Assembly (NCBI GenBank): GCA_018296165.2
Contig: JACKQL020000061.1
Coordinates: 1-64,000 of the forward strand
Source: Termitomyces sp. T153
Taxonomy: Eukaryota > Basidiomycota > Agaricomycetes > Agaricales > Lyophyllaceae
Direction of reading: 5' to 3'
DNA: 64,000 nucleotides
Positions within the stretch are counted from its first letter, which is position 1; each line of letters starts with the position of its first letter. The translations under genes were made by a program, and so were the position numbers. Below, one piece after another: positions 1 through 14,150 of this stretch. A model generated the notes under the pieces. That model searched no databases. It was not told where the DNA came from and saw only the letters and a list, made by a program, of their open reading frames with translations.

Positions 1-920
1 TAGCCGCAAGGTAGCATTGATGCCATTCAAATGAGCCACCTACGGGAGACAAGTACCTCACAAGAACCGCTGGTATGGTATAACTTCACAACTTGTTCCC
101 CTGCATTCTAAAGTTGTCCTCTCTGCATTCTGTCCCTATAGGGGACCGATGGAGGAAGGCATGTGATAATCAGTAGGTTGATACATCCTCCTGTAAGTCT
201 CAACGGTTACGCTTGCGTCTGGCTTTATGACTAACTCTTCCGTTTTAGAGTTCGAGGCCAGAAATCAACGGCCATGCCGTTACAAGAAATCTGGCCCGCC
301 ATGGACGCCACGTTGAGTCGCTTTTCGTGAGCTCGTTACCCGACCAATCCAGTTGGCAACCGAGACCTGCGTACTCTCATGGCAGACGAGAGAATCAAGT
401 GAGCACTTCAATTGGCCAGACTACAGTCATCATGATGAGAGGTACCATAGGCATCCTCATCGAGTGCACAACGTCGACCCAATCCCGATAGACAAATACA
501 ACCACCTCAGGTTGGTGCTTTCGAGGCTTCAACCACCTATCATTTTCACGAGAATTAGGTCCCCCAGTCGACAAGTACACATCACAATGGAAGCTATCAA
601 ACCATTGTGTCTTCAAGTACCTCGAACAACGAAGTTAATGCCACCCACCAAGATCACTATGATGAATATGAAGATGAATATGGCTTGTCTTATATTGATG
701 GCTGAATTACGGTCCTCCAAGGTGCTTTTCACCTTCCTCAATTACAGCGTTTCTCACTGGAATAAATGTAATTCACAATCCTGCCAAAATGCCAATTCAC
801 ATTCTACTTTAATATGGCAGATAGCTACCAAGTCATGCGAATAAGCATGATAATTATCAAGAATGCTGCATGATTGAAGATAGGTCAGGCCATTAAATCG
901 GTGAAGGCTCGAGCCTATGT
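1..920. other. No recognisable gene (left edge)
   Basis: Several open frames of 70-160 codons exist on both strands here, but none starts with a convincing ATG, shows a recognisable domain, or forms part of a plausible spliced model. The stretch lies downstream of the minus-strand kinase gene. I see nothing I can support. Confidence 0.5.
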
Positions 921-2338
921 TCAAAATGGCAGAAGCGACACTACCTCCTCGACGCTGATCCTTTGTTCGGGCTCATAACGTAGCATTTTCTCAAGAACCA
1001 GTTCCAATGCCTCCAGATCTCCCCTGAGTTCTTCCTGTCCTTTTTCATCATCACGTCGAATATCTCCCAGCCGTTCCTTGAGGTCCATAGTCCTAGGCTT
1101 ACCTGACATGTAACCAGAATCTGTTTTGAATGTACCATCTTCCTCGAAGAATGTGTCACGCTCCTCCCATTGCTTCCACCACCGATCGGGGAGCTTGCCA
1201 AACGTACGAACCATCTCAGTTATAATTTCGTCCGGGTCCTTGAAGAAGGACTCTAGGAGCGCATGGTTGCCAAGTACCTCGTAGATCAAGCATGCAAGGG
1301 CCCAGATGTCAACTTTGGGGCTAATGGAGTCACGGAAAATGGTTTCAGGAGCAGCAAAGGCGATTGGGGTGTTGAGAAATCGTTTATCCGTATCCGTTGC
1401 AAGGAACGATTCGCCGAAATCCGTTATCTTGATTGAGCAGTAATCTGAATCGAGGAGTCGTCTGGCTAATAGGAGGGGATGAAGGGGTTTCACCACATAG
1501 GTGGGTGCGGAAGGTGTGACGGGATTGCCGTCAGTCCTCTTGACGGTTTGCTTCCTAGGTTTTCCAAGATGTTCATAAATCTTTTCGACCGGCCACGAAT
1601 GGAAGTCAGGAATCTCTAAGAGAATATTATTGGGATGGAAGTCTATGGGCTGTTAGCATATGGAAGTTCGGACTAGATATAGCTTTATTTGACCTCCATG
1701 AACGACACCAGAAGAGTGTAAGAATGCGAGCCCTTGAGCGCTCTGTAACGCGACTTTGCGGGCGATCGACATCGGCAATGTGTTTCCGGGGGTCTCATAT
1801 CTGACTTTCCCAACGCTAGGACCAACCACTTCCATGACAAGACAACGATGACGACCATTTGGGCCTTCAAGCTCGAAATCGTCAAGTAGAGTTGCAATAA
1901 ATTTTCGTCCGGGGTGCTGGTGACCTGATGAGTTAATATGGTGCAAAATTCTGGTTTCTGGGCTTTCTGCCGAAGCTGACGCGATAGTGAACTTCATTGC
2001 AACGAATCTGTTCTGCTGCTGGTCTCTCGCGAGCCACACTGTCGAATAAGATCCGAATCCAAGTTTATGAACGATACAGTATCTGCCATTTAACACATCG
2101 TCAATGTGGACAGGATGATAGCCACCGGGCGAGTACTGTTCAAGATCTTCGACATCATCCAGCCACTGGTATAGTTCCCGAGGACTGATGGTTGAAAAGA
2201 ACGATGATAAAACAGAAGGGAATTTTTTTGGCGTTTGATGCTTACCAATGGCCGATATTCGCAACCGATCGACGGTGCGGCCGGGTCAGTACGCGAGCTC
2301 TGGACAACAGATATCCGTGCCCTCCTTGATCCAAGCAA
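921..2338 (-). CDS. SRPK-like serine/threonine protein kinase
   Basis: Protein kinase of the SR-protein-kinase-like type common in basidiomycetes, expected to transfer phosphate from ATP to Ser/Thr. Exon pieces read downward are 2338-2246, 2165-1694 and 1642-921. With introns 2245-2166 (80 nt) and 1693-1643 (51 nt) the frame is continuous for 428 residues. Visible motifs: the linker PGGYHPVHIDD before the N-lobe, the glycine loop LGFGSYSTVWLARD, VAMKF (ATP lysine), the catalytic loop HGDFHPNNIL (its Asp codon is split by the second intron), DFGES, and APE followed by DIWALACL. The region between HPNNIL and DFG holds an insert, as in SRPKs. The 5' end is unresolved: the first exon frame opens after a TGA near 2.35 kb without an ATG, so a further upstream exon is likely. 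No inactivating change is seen. Confidence 0.85.
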
Positions 2339-2892
2339 AGCACCCGCTTCTCACCATGACGTTTGTGAGACTGTTTATGAAGAGAACGTCTGGTGCGCGT
2401 GCCAAGGTGACTAAACCTTAATCAAAGCTTAATCTCCTATTACTTACTTACTGCTGTTCAAACGTGCTATCATCCCTGACGTTCCGACCTCTCCTGCCAT
2501 CTGCGACACGCGTGCTGTCACAAAGCTATAGTTGCTGCTAAATGTCATCCTAAATGATCTGGTCTTCTCCCGCCTTCAGAGGAATGCACTGTAAGCGTAC
2601 CGTATACGCTCAAAAAAGTCCTTTATCAAGCCAATTCATATGACCTGTTCTCTTGCGCGGACATAGCTGAGGAGTTCCAAGATATGTACAATGTTTCTTC
2701 CGGCTGCGCCGGCTTCAAATTGAACGTGAATTTGACCGGGAAGCGGACAATTCCAAGCATATAGCGGAGGTGTTCATTTTATTTTAGTGTCAAGAAGCAG
2801 TTGAAAATCGATCTGAATCGATGACTAGCTACTTAAATTGATTAGGAAAAAGGCTTGTCTCTTTTCTCCCCTTTCCTTCCCCTTTCCTCGCC
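2339..2892. promoter_or_regulatory. Divergent intergenic region, kinase / GH5 gene
   Basis: This stretch separates two divergently transcribed genes and should hold both promoters. A pyrimidine-rich leader (about 2852-2890, runs of TCTTTTCTCCCC and CCTTTCC) lies directly before the GH5 start codon, a common feature of basidiomycete promoters. I see no clear TATA box or coding potential. Confidence 0.4.
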
Positions 2893-4680
<1,788 letters not shown>

Positions 4681-5625
4681 CTGCATTTTTTCCCAACTGT
4701 CGATGCTATGTTTAGGACGCTTTAGCGACATTTTCATTCTCTTGTTTTATGCCAGCTCCTTTCGAGACTCCTGCACATCCATCCTTGGAGCATACACACA
4801 CTTTTGTCGATCTTTAATATACCCTCACAAGCCATTACTGTACTTCCAGAAATGGACTTCAGGTGTGCTCGTATCATATATCAGTATCATGAACATCGAA
4901 ATGTAAAAATAGCGCATATTGATGTATTTGTACGACCATCGGTCATTCGTTACAATATTCCAATCCATCAACAGTCATTTAGAAGACAATGCTACTGATT
5001 CTTTCAAATCAATTCGTTGACTGCCGGTAATCTCAACCTTCAGCAACCGGTCAGCTTCAAAGAACACGAAAGTAATCGCCCCCCATTGTGAATACGCTTG
5101 AGTCATTATAACATTTCACAGCCGCACTGAAACCCACGAGCTTTGCAAGCTGTGACGCGAACAGAACGATCCCGAAAAATGAAGGCTCTCGCTTGACTGG
5201 TTGCGGGTGGAAGACGTCACCGTCTTCAACTAAAAGAGAATCAGACGACAAAACGGGACCACGCTGTGGATTACGGATGTTATGACTACGTCTAGACGTA
5301 GTAGTAAGAGGGAGAAAAGGAAGCCCCCGTTAGCTACTGGAGATGGCGGATATAAGTGGCGGGAAAATAAGGTTCCGTCTACATGGATGTAAACAGTCCG
5401 GATTTAGTAAGTCGTGATCGGGATTACAGCGGGCAAACTTTCCTTATGTCGCGACCTCACCCGCCAGGCTGCATGGTAAAATTTGACTCCGGAGTCTTTT
5501 CCTCGTATCTTAGCCTAGTCTCCGACATCTTTGACTACTACTTCTCACTGGTTGTGCAAAATAAATGTCCAGCATTCGCAGGCCTGTCTGATACTACATG
5601 TGTGTCAAGTCACTGATGTCCCTCT
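4681..5625. other. Intergenic region between convergent genes
   Basis: Lies between the 3' ends of the GH5 gene (+) and the seven-helix protein gene (-). Short open frames here show no family features. I see no RNA gene or repeat. Confidence 0.5.
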
Positions 5626-6870
5626 TTAAGTTTTCACTCCATTTGCTTCTATATCGCCCTGGTCTGCAAGGTCGATGGGTACACCATGTTCCGAGCCAAT
5701 ATTGATCGGGGGGATCTGACTACGGATGTCATTGTCTCCGCGAAACAATGGGGTGACGCGTAGGATGATCATATAAAAGCACACAGGTATGATAGGCGAT
5801 ATCTGTGGCGATATTCAACGTCAAGCATGATGTCACGAAAATGTTAGACAGACCAGGTCAAGTACAATGTCTTTGTCGTTCGATTGTGCAATGTGGAAGC
5901 CGAGGAAAACGATCAAAAATGCTGAGTATATGGCTCCTGAATCAATGACGACGCGAGCAATATGAATGAGGTAACTATTCATGCTGGAGTATCTTGAGAT
6001 CGCCCGACCAACGGTCCATAAGCGGTACGCCAACAGACCTTCGCAGTAGGTCTCCTTTGAGGTCATATGTGGCATGTGCTATAGAATTTAGGACTCACAG
6101 GTGGCAAGGCCATTGCAAACTAAAGTAGTAGCAAAAAATGCATCAAAAACCCGCTGTGGCCATATCTTGGCGGGTCTGCCGGGCGGCTCGAGGACAGCGT
6201 TGTGTGAAAATGTCCACAATTCAGTGATCCCCAAGCCTATAGAATGATTAGCAATCTAAAATATGAGGGGAGGAAGGTCTACCAAGTGTAGCTAGCCAGC
6301 GAAGAACAGGGATGCTTATGATCCATAAGTTGCGCGACCAGACAACATAACAACGATATATCTAAGTACGTATTGACAAAATGTGTGGTATGATATGGCG
6401 AAAAATGCGATACTCACTGCTATTGCATCTCCAACAAATGTTTCAATAAAGAGTACTACATTTTTGAAGAAATAGCTGGAGGAGCCAAGATTGCCAAAGT
6501 ATTCACTAGAACTATCGCGATGCTTAATCAGCCCGCTGATTAGTCTGAAGATGTCTATGCTCATGTGCTGGTCGAAACTTATTTTCAGCAGAGTATTTCA
6601 GGGAGAGGTTCATAACAAAGACTTACAATAGAACTCAGGACGAATAAGATATATGCTGAAACAATCATCGCATAATTGATTCTCCCAGAGAATCCACGCC
6701 TTCGAGAAGGGTGAGGAAGGTTGGCCCGAACATACAAATGGAGAAACCTATGAGAGCGGAAGAGACGCCATCAGAGAGTCTGACATTAATAGAACCTAGG
6801 GTACCATAGATCACACCCTCCAAGGGTGTGGACAATGCAGAAGCATAATCGAGGGTCACTCCCGGCATTT
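5626..6870 (-). CDS. Seven-helix membrane protein, basidiomycete-specific type
   Basis: Multi-exon gene for a polytopic membrane protein of a large uncharacterised family found in mushrooms. The start ATG at 6870 opens with MPGVTLDYASALSTPLEGVI followed by a hydrophobic segment. Later exons carry FIETFVGDAIAV (the GDA-type turn of the family) and the stretch GLLAYRLWTVGRAIS before a conserved VARIV-like helix with VIDSGAIYSAFLIVFLG. The last exon, beginning near 5817 after an intron with acceptor CCACAG, encodes SPIIPVCFYMIILRV and a hydrophilic tail ending at TAA 5626-5628. The C-terminal helix plus short tail is typical. Exon borders in the middle (about 6075-6560) are only approximate. Function is unknown; location should be a cell membrane. 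Confidence 0.7.
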
Positions 6871-7485
6871 TAGGTGGCACACATAGAATTCTGCCACAGT
6901 GTAGAGTAGAGGGATGGTTGACTGCTTAAGCATTTATATATGTTGTTTCGTGAGAACTTTGACCGTAGCAACAGATTGTGGACTATTTAAAATCAAGTTT
7001 CAGGATATATGCGGTGTTCCAGTGTGTTGACGACAAAATTTAGAAAGACATCATCGAACACGCACCTCTGGAGCAAGGCTGTACTCCCTGCGATCAAGAT
7101 ATTAATATATTAGGTTTGATGGCAACAACTCGAACCAAACGTGCGATACTTGCTGCAGAATCTTGCCCCTCGGAATTGCGAAAACTCCAAATTTTTCGAG
7201 ATACATAATTTTGATATTCAGCTCGACAGAACCTCCTGTTGACGCACGCTTCATGCGAATATCAGAGTGAGTCTAGAAGATTGTGCTGGCTGAAGCATTT
7301 GGACTCGATGTCAACATCTGAGCTGAAGTTGAACGTTGAAACGTTGAGCATTGATGCAGCCGGGCCGCAAAGTTCTCTAAGCAAAACCAGTTACCATCCA
7401 TGAAGGAGGTTCCATTCGATATGACAAGGAGCAAAGATATTGACAAAATGAGAATTGATCCATATGTGATTTGTCACTAGACTTT
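6871..7485. other. Intergenic region, no gene seen
   Basis: Between the start of the seven-helix gene and the stop of the GH17 gene, both on the minus strand. AT-rich stretches and no supported coding frame. It should contain the promoter of the seven-helix gene, but I cannot point to a specific element. Confidence 0.45.
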
Positions 7486-8701
7486 CTAACAAGGAGCGAA
7501 AACATCACCCAACAAGTTGAACTTCCCAGAGATTCCAAAGCTTCTTTCATTGTCGTTGGCCTTCCAGTCCTGATCATCGTATTCGAAGGCGTATACCGAT
7601 ATGCTTCTATCATCCCGACATGCGCAGTTTAGATTGAGGAGCGCATTGCGTTCGTCGGCAAGTGATGCGACGGCGACACCATTACTCCCGCCTCTTGAAG
7701 GCCATCCAGACCTATATTTCGATGCGTTGGGTATGTCGGCTCAGATACATGTTGTCCGACTTACTCGGTAATGTAGATTTTCTTTCCTGGACAAGCAGCT
7801 TTTAGCGCCGGAACAACGGTCTTGAAGACAAAATCTCCGGCTTGCCCTGAGGTACGCCCGCCATCATAGAAAGCACTTTCAAACAAGAAAAAATGAGGAC
7901 ACCAATTAAGAGAAGTCAGGTGACTTACTGTGCGTTAGCACCAACAAAATCGGCACCACAGAGGGCTGGATTATCGCGGATGTTGACCCATGTGTGCACC
8001 GTGGAGACTGGTGTCGTTACGCCAACCGAACCCAGGTAGCCTGATGTGAAAGAAATATCGTGATTAACTTTTGATGAAAAAAAGGAATGGCATACCCCGG
8101 ACATCGTAAACCTTGGCCATGATATTGTCCACAGAATCGTTGACTTCGTTACCTATGGTGAGGCCCACATATCGGCCGGAACCATATTTCGCATAAGCGG
8201 TACGGAAAGTTTGTACGTCATTGCTACCAGGAGATAAATGATAAGCACATGGATCCCAGATAACAATCTCCAATACTCACTTTATCTGAGTAAGACTTGC
8301 GGCAATTGTACCTCCCTAAGTGACAAATCAGGACGCTGGTATAGGGACAAATTAATGTAGTGGATTCGGACTTACTGATGCATAGATGCCTGCTAGAACC
8401 TGAATACCGACGGCGGCAGCAGCAGAAGAGGCGAGATCTAATGCATTACAATCAAAGCCTGTAATGCGAATAGATTTAAATCCAGAGTTCTTCGCGTTGC
8501 TGGCAAAGGCGTTCCACTGTGGGTAAGGCCATCAGCTATAGTCAATAACCAAGGTGTTGAAAGGACCTGGTCGGCCGTCCGACATGTATAGGCCGACGTG
8601 CCACCAATGCTGTTGGATGCGCCTATTCCTGCAAAATTGTTCGTTGCCGCAATAGGTATCACAAGACAGAGAGCAAGACAGAGGAATCTGTTCATGTACA
8701 T
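7486..8701 (-). CDS. Secreted beta-1,3-glucanase, glycoside hydrolase family 17
   Basis: Fungal GH17 endo/exo-beta-1,3-glucanase or glucanosyltransferase-like protein of the wall. The start is ATG 8701 (MYMNRF...) or 8695 (MNRF...), giving a signal peptide MNRFLCLALCLVIPIAA. Exons join through short introns: ...CRTADQ | WNAFASNAKNSGFKSIRITG | DLASSAAAAVGIQVLAGIYAS | GGTIAASLTQ | and so on. The acid/base glutamate is in LTIGNEVND and the nucleophile glutamate in KIYITE | SGWPS, whose codon is split by an intron. The last exon reads VYAFEYDDQDWK...SFGIFGKFNLLGDVFAPC and stops at TAG 7486-7488, a canonical GH17 ending. No defects seen. It lies about 2.8 kb from a GH5 exo-glucanase, with which it may share the substrate. 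The GPI/transmembrane anchor seen in some relatives is absent. Confidence 0.88.
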
Positions 8702-8913
8702 TGTTGAAACTAGGAACAGCCATAATCTCGACAGCTCGTTTAAAAGAGACCTCTTGGTACTTCGGCAAACTGCCCGGGAATGAATATCTATAGAAAACAT
8801 GATCAATCTGTCATAAAATAATCCATAGTTAGAAGGCGCCATGCTCCAAGCAGAGCATATGGAAAAAGTCATGGGATCAATTATTTGGCTTCCTTGAAAT
8901 GTAGAAAAACGAT

Positions 8914-9248
8914 TTTAGGCGGTTACACGTGTGCGGATGGCAATAAGTGGACTTCGTACCTCGGTCTCTGAACTCGAAATATCACACACGCTAGAAGCTT
9001 TCGGCATCGAATCCAACTTGATAAAGAAAGAGTGAACAACTAGGTAGCATCTAATCTTAGAAGGCACTCGAGGCAACATATGCGAGAAGTGATGAGATCA
9101 CGAAAAGTGTTAGGTCGTCGCACGTATACGAATAGCAATTGGTAGTAGCCGTATCTCGATCTCAAGACTGAGAATATCATGCACACTAGAAGCTTTCGGT
9201 ATTGAATCGAACTTGGTCTAGAAAAAAACTTAACACCTAGAAGGTACT
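8914..9248. repeat. Diverged tandem duplication upstream of the GH17 gene
   Basis: Two direct copies, about 8914-9065 and 9110-9248 (offset about 196 bp), share blocks such as CTAGAAGCTTTCGG, AATATCA, CCAACTTG/CGAACTTG and the closing TAGAAGG. Identity is partial with small indels, so the duplication is old. It lies 200-550 bp upstream of the GH17 start codon and could have duplicated promoter sequence; that role is inference. Confidence 0.6.
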
Positions 9249-9347
9249 ATTTTATCACCTGTTGATCTTAAGACAAAGTGTGAAAGAGCATCATACGTAC
9301 ACAGGTGATATCATTACCACAGTAAGTCACGTACAGGGTGGTAACAT

Positions 9348-10200
9348 TTAACAATAATGCGCCGTATATGTCGTTTCCATTTTGCAGATTTGTCCACGTG
9401 ATGAGTTGTACAAATCAATAAACATGTCCGAAATATCATTATGCCGGCGGAGGATCTGCACGTGCTTCCGGACGCCCGATAATCTAAGAAACCCAAACAA
9501 CCTCCTCTTCTTCGCAGCAGGTTGCGTCCCCGGAGGAACGTGAGGCGCGGAAGTTGAAACAGCCTCGGTTGGAATCTGGATAATTTCGCCCTGAGCAAGT
9601 CCTGCTCCAGGCTTGATCTGATCCTGTTCATTCCCGGTGAGACCTTTTCCTTTCGAATCGACCTCACTGCTCCCATATGCGATAACAGCTTCGCCAGTTG
9701 GCAGGCGCGTGTACTCCTCTCCCCTTGATACTCAAGAATTCTATCAAGAGTTCAACATTGCGGCTGTTAGGTTTGTATACCGCAACTAAGACGTCTCCAA
9801 TGGCTAGGATGAAACCCACGACTGCACCGGTAATGATGTGGAAGAGCACGACGGAGAAGCTAGAGTAGAATATCTGCTTGCTGAGCTTTTTTAGCGACGA
9901 GCTGGTAGTCGAGATATACTTTGGCAGCATCGCCCATGAAAGGAATAAGGCCGATGAACACGTCCAGCCAAATCGAAAGCCAGAGATGAAGAAGCCTTTG
10001 TAGAGATAACGAGCACGTCAGATATTGGCATCGCGTGCAGATAGCCGTGGAGGTGTAATCAAGTCTTTTCACAAAGAAGGATACCCTTTCCTTTCTGCCT
10101 TTGACATTGGTGTGGAATTCGTACTCCTCGGGTTTGTAGTGTTCAAGATGTCTTTCAAAAAGTATTTTCCCAATTTTTTCGAAGAAAATCTTATGAGTTC
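9348..10200 (-). pseudogene. DUF4112 protein, frameshifted pseudogene
   Basis: Relic of a DUF4112 membrane protein (function unknown). Family blocks are all present but in different frames. Reading downward they are HYKPEEYEFHTNVKGRKER, then PPRLSARDANI, a TGA at 10020-10018, RARYLYKGFFISGFRFGW, then VFIGLIPFMGDAAKVYLDYQ with KKAQQADI, a TAG at 9862-9860, LLRRAL, then FHIITGAVVGFILAIGDVLV with YKPNSRNVELLIEFLSIKG, and finally EEYTRLPTG with a basic, proline-rich tail. Frame changes occur near 10060, 9962, 9845 and at a GGGG run 9721-9724. Four indels and two stops cannot be explained by introns because the joins fall inside conserved blocks and lack GT-AG signals. The 5' end lacks a convincing ATG. 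Neighbouring genes have no frameshifts, which argues against general sequencing error. Confidence 0.72.
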
Positions 10201-11517
10201 ATAAGGAAGGGAGGAGGCGAAAAGGCGTTTGCATCCTGTCCAATTTCCATATTCGGATATGTGAACATGACAAATCATGTAGCATTATGTAACCGGTACA
10301 AATAAAGAAATAATACACTGGTCAGATCACTTCTTTACTGTCTTTCTCTTTTTTAATGTCTTTCTTTGTGTCTACTGTTCTATATTTTCCCGCACCTCAC
10401 CTTCGCGCCGTGGCTAGCGGCGTGCGCGGAACAAAGCAAGGTCCGGCGCAGTGATGCAACGGCCCGTAGTAAAAAAATGGGTCCAATTTATGTGCGTCCT
10501 GTTGCGGATATCGGACTGTTGTTTCATCATGCCGTCTCATGTGCCACTCTGACTTCAGGCTTTCTGTCCCAATGGGAATCTTGTATATATATTTACTGGT
10601 AATAGGAGCTACTTGTGATGGCGGAATCGCCTATGATGACCGAGGGGCGGCAGCTTTCCAAGTTGCTTTTGGGTCCCTGATTGCATTTGCATCTCCTTCA
10701 GACCCAATAAGGTCGCTCTTCGCTCTTGTAGATCTTTCACTGGCTCTCTTGGCATGGACCCTCGTCCTCATATGTTTCATCCAAAGTAGCTCCGCTTGTA
10801 TCCGCTTGAAGCTTCTGATTGATACAAAAGTCTTGTGGAGTTCCTCCTGGTTTCGTAACGATTACACTATGCCAACACTGACGGCGGCCCGTGTAGTGTA
10901 GGGTCATACTGTACGTCGTGGCTTCTAACTACTTAAAGCAAGGTGACCAATCCTCGACATTATCCCTAATTACTAGTCCAATTGCTCCGCATTTGATACT
11001 TTCACGACACCGTATCCAGGTAAATTGATCTGGCTCCACGTTGAGGATTCGGCCCACGGTTATTCTGCTCCTTATAACTGACTTGTTACCTCATCTTCTT
11101 TGAAGTGATGGAAATGGTGACCCAAGACAGTGGGGAAACAACAGTCTTACATCTTCCCCTGTTCGCAGAAGAAAGACACAACAGGAAGTCGTGCGTCTTC
11201 GTTACTCAACCACGATCGAACAAGTGACACCGTCTTTCCGTCTCAGTCGTCGGTACATAGTCTCGCTGACATAGGGATCAATATGCTAATTGACCAGTAT
11301 ACTCCATTTCATGATACGAAAAAGAATAATGATGTTACACCGTCTCTGACTCCTGCAATATGAGATGATTTCTGCGTAGACTAAGATTCGCTATCCTGAT
11401 CGATTACACGAGTCTTCTGTAGTCTTTCGTCAGTAATCCACTTTTCTGTAATCCTTGTCATGGTAACATTGATGTTTCGTGAGTGCTGAATCGATACTGC
11501 GTAAAACGATGGTTCTC
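10201..11517. other. Intergenic region, no supported gene
   Basis: The longest open frames on the plus strand (10,539-10,901 and 11,130-11,363) show no recognisable domain and no codon pattern like the neighbouring genes. I therefore leave them uncalled. The region lies upstream of the DUF4112 relic and downstream of the DUF6534-type gene. Confidence 0.4.
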
Positions 11518-12981
11518 TTAGTGAATGGAGAGACGGACCGATGACTGCGCGTGGAACGTAGAGTCTTCTTCCCCTACAAAGTGGATCTTGTCACCGGAGG
11601 TACGGAAAATAGATCGAGCATTAAGACTGTCTTGAAGTAAGCGGTACAGCATAAGATCTGGTCTCAGAAGACGCATACGATGCCACCAATGAATTAGAGA
11701 AGACTGTTACGAAAGATCAGTGAATCAAAAAAAAATCCGGGTGGACTAGACATACGCCGTGAAATGACGAAAAATACAGCCATCCAAGCAAAATTGTGTA
11801 CAGCAACAAACTTCGGAAATCTTCTCAGTATTTGTAGAAATGCGGTGCGTTTAGATTGCTCACCAGAATCAACATTGTCACTGTCCCGATACTAAATATG
11901 GTGACAACGGTCAACAGGAGATTTTGAGTACCAGAATTTGAATGTGTCTCTTGACCTGGTCAATAATCCGGTCTCTGGGAAATGACCTGAGTTCCGTATC
12001 AACTCTAAATATATCATGTACTCACGGATAGTCCATAAAATAAGTTGATCAACTAATCGCTTCGTCCTGAAAAGTTCAAAATTCAGGAGGGCTTTAAGTC
12101 ATATCATAACATCCGCATACTTCTTGAACCCGCGATCACGTCGCTGCCACAAGTAATAGCACGAGTAAAATGCGATTATCATGTCTGCTGCCGTTGATAT
12201 CGCGAGTGATGATGTAAGGAGCCATACCCATTTCTCTCTGAAGTCTGTAATTGAATCTGAAGTATAGGCTGCACCGGCGACAGCCATAAGGGTGATACAG
12301 CGTAGCACGCTAAAAATCCAGCAAATGCTTGGTATAATCCAACTGGAGCACAATCTGCGTAAACGGTCTGCAAAGAACGCCTGGGGAGAACAGCTGTATG
12401 GTACCAAAGATAACATTACTAGGAAGTCAACAGTTACCTGAATAGCGGGCCCAATGATTCCTGACAATGCTACGACTGCTATTAGCGAAACAGGAAATTG
12501 GTTTATGAACTGTTTCTGTCCATATTTAACGACTGTGATCTGTGAACGACCGTATGCAAATGGGCAGTAGGGAAGAGGTCAGTAAAATGTTTACTGACGA
12601 AGTAGATCGAGTGAGCCGTCAAGGCTGCATGAGCCAGTTCTAAGATCCTGATGAAAGGAGAATATGAACTTCTTGGATCCTTCGAAGGCCAGCTGTCACT
12701 TGCCATACGGCGCCAACCTGTCAATAATTCATGTTGAATCGCGTCGACAGTACGAGAAGAGACACACAAAGGCCTTCATTAAATAGGGATCATTGGGGAA
12801 TTTTCTGGAGCATCGGATAGGCATTAAGAGGTAATAGAGGACCTATGACTCACTTAAAGTATGAAAATACCTGACTGGTCACCAGGCCAAACAGAAACAT
12901 CGAGACCATAACACCGATCTCGAAAGCACCAATAGTTGGATTGAAATCTGTGTTCCACAGTACAGATGAGGGCTCGGCCAT
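11518..12981 (-). CDS. Seven-helix membrane protein, DUF6534 type
   Basis: Multi-exon gene for a polytopic membrane protein of the basidiomycete DUF6534 kind; function unknown. ATG 12981 opens MAEPSSVLWNTDFNPTIGAF followed by EIGVMVSMFLFGLVTSQVF, the usual first helix. Later exons hold VTVDFLVMLSLVPYSC and the AFFADRLRRL motif, further helices (WIIPSICWIFSVLRCITLMA), and ADMIIAFYSCYYLWQRRDRG. Next comes RTKRLVDQLILWTI, the signature before helix seven. The end reads SLIHWWHRMRLLRPDLMLYR and DSLNARSIFRTS, where the SLNAR block is characteristic. It stops at TAA 11520-11518. Introns begin GTGAGT after LWTIR and elsewhere. Exon borders around 11,780-12,000 are uncertain. No stop or frameshift is apparent in the conserved blocks. 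Confidence 0.75.
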
Positions 12982-14150
12982 TGTTCGAAAACTTGGAAAA
13001 TCGAGTAAAGACACCTTTGGTCAGTGTTCCTGAAGAGGCAGGGCATATGAAGTCTACATAAGGATCATATAAAAGTCACAAGGCAACGGCATGCTTTACG
13101 ATCCTTCCTTGCCCTTCGGGGGCTTTACCTTGGTCAGGACAAAAAGTGATTGTGTCCCTCGGGGATATTCCATCTTCCATATGTAAGACTTTTCAAGACT
13201 AATAATAGCGAATTTCCTGCTGACCCTAGCCAGTCATTTAGGGAGTCTAACAAACCTCCATTGACTTGATTATTCTTCAAGTTGATCTTTCTGAGTATTA
13301 GAGCGTTTCAAGAATGAGAGTTGACAATACTAGGCACGGAGTATGAAGAGAATCCACGAATAGTTAGGCCATGGAGCTATAGATGATTATGATTATGGTA
13401 TATTGATTCTTGAAAACGCACTACTCAATAATCCATAACAATCACTTGGCAGGCCGGGCTGGGGACTTTATCAGCACAGTGGCTACAGAAAACTTAAAAT
13501 AGGAAAGTGACACCGCCAACAGATCTGGAAGAATGTCGGAATGGCCAGGAATTTTTCCATTGGTTCACAGTCAGATATTGTTTGAACTCGGATTTTATGT
13601 GGATGAGCTCCAGGTTGTCTTGTGATCTAGCGCATAGCATATATGGTTGAAGGCAATTACCACGCAAAGCCGAAATGCTGCAACATGGAAGCCCAGGTAG
13701 ATTCAAGGGGTCGGGATGGCCGAGCTGAGTTTGAATATCTGTCCGACATCCAGGAAAAAGTTACTTTGGTTATATAGCCAAATCATTGCACTTATACGAT
13801 CCCAGCCATGTAATATATAAGTAGATGTATTACACTATAGAAGGAAAGTTGATTTTCGTATGAAATGTAATTTTGGATATAAGAGAATCATCAGAACTAA
13901 TCTTCAATTATTGTTATCTAAAAATGTCTCAGAAGGGGTGCAATATGGATATCTTCTGGGATTCCATTATAACCTGTGAAGTTTTTGAGAGAGGTATTTA
14001 TCAGCTGACAGATGGGATATCTTTCTTATGAGCAGTTTATAGTCACAATGGTCTCATGCACAAAGATGCCATATCGAAACAAATACAATTACGCGTAGCA
14101 TATAATAAGTAAAACTGGATAACAAGGTTAGCAAAGTCCATGAGTACATA
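12982..14150. other. Intergenic region, AT-rich, no gene seen
   Basis: Upstream of the DUF6534-type gene. CpG dinucleotides still occur at normal spacing here, in contrast to the next block. No coding frame with recognisable features; the 70-codon minus-strand frame near 13.5-13.7 kb is not supported. Confidence 0.45.

Noticed and set aside
353..844. 163-codon plus-strand open frame
   Set aside because: Starts with TTG, has no recognisable domain and low-complexity Met-rich stretches; overlaps another open frame on the minus strand.
7377..7613. 78-codon minus-strand frame as a separate small gene
   Set aside because: It overlaps the last GH17 exon in another frame; the GH17 frame carries the conserved C-terminal sequence.
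9961..9964. An intron to explain the frame change in the DUF4112 gene
   Set aside because: The join falls inside the conserved GFRFGW...IGLIP block with no GT-AG pair that would preserve it.
10539..10901. 120-codon plus-strand frame with hydrophobic segments
   Set aside because: No family resemblance, no intron-compatible extension; hydrophobicity alone is not evidence of a gene.
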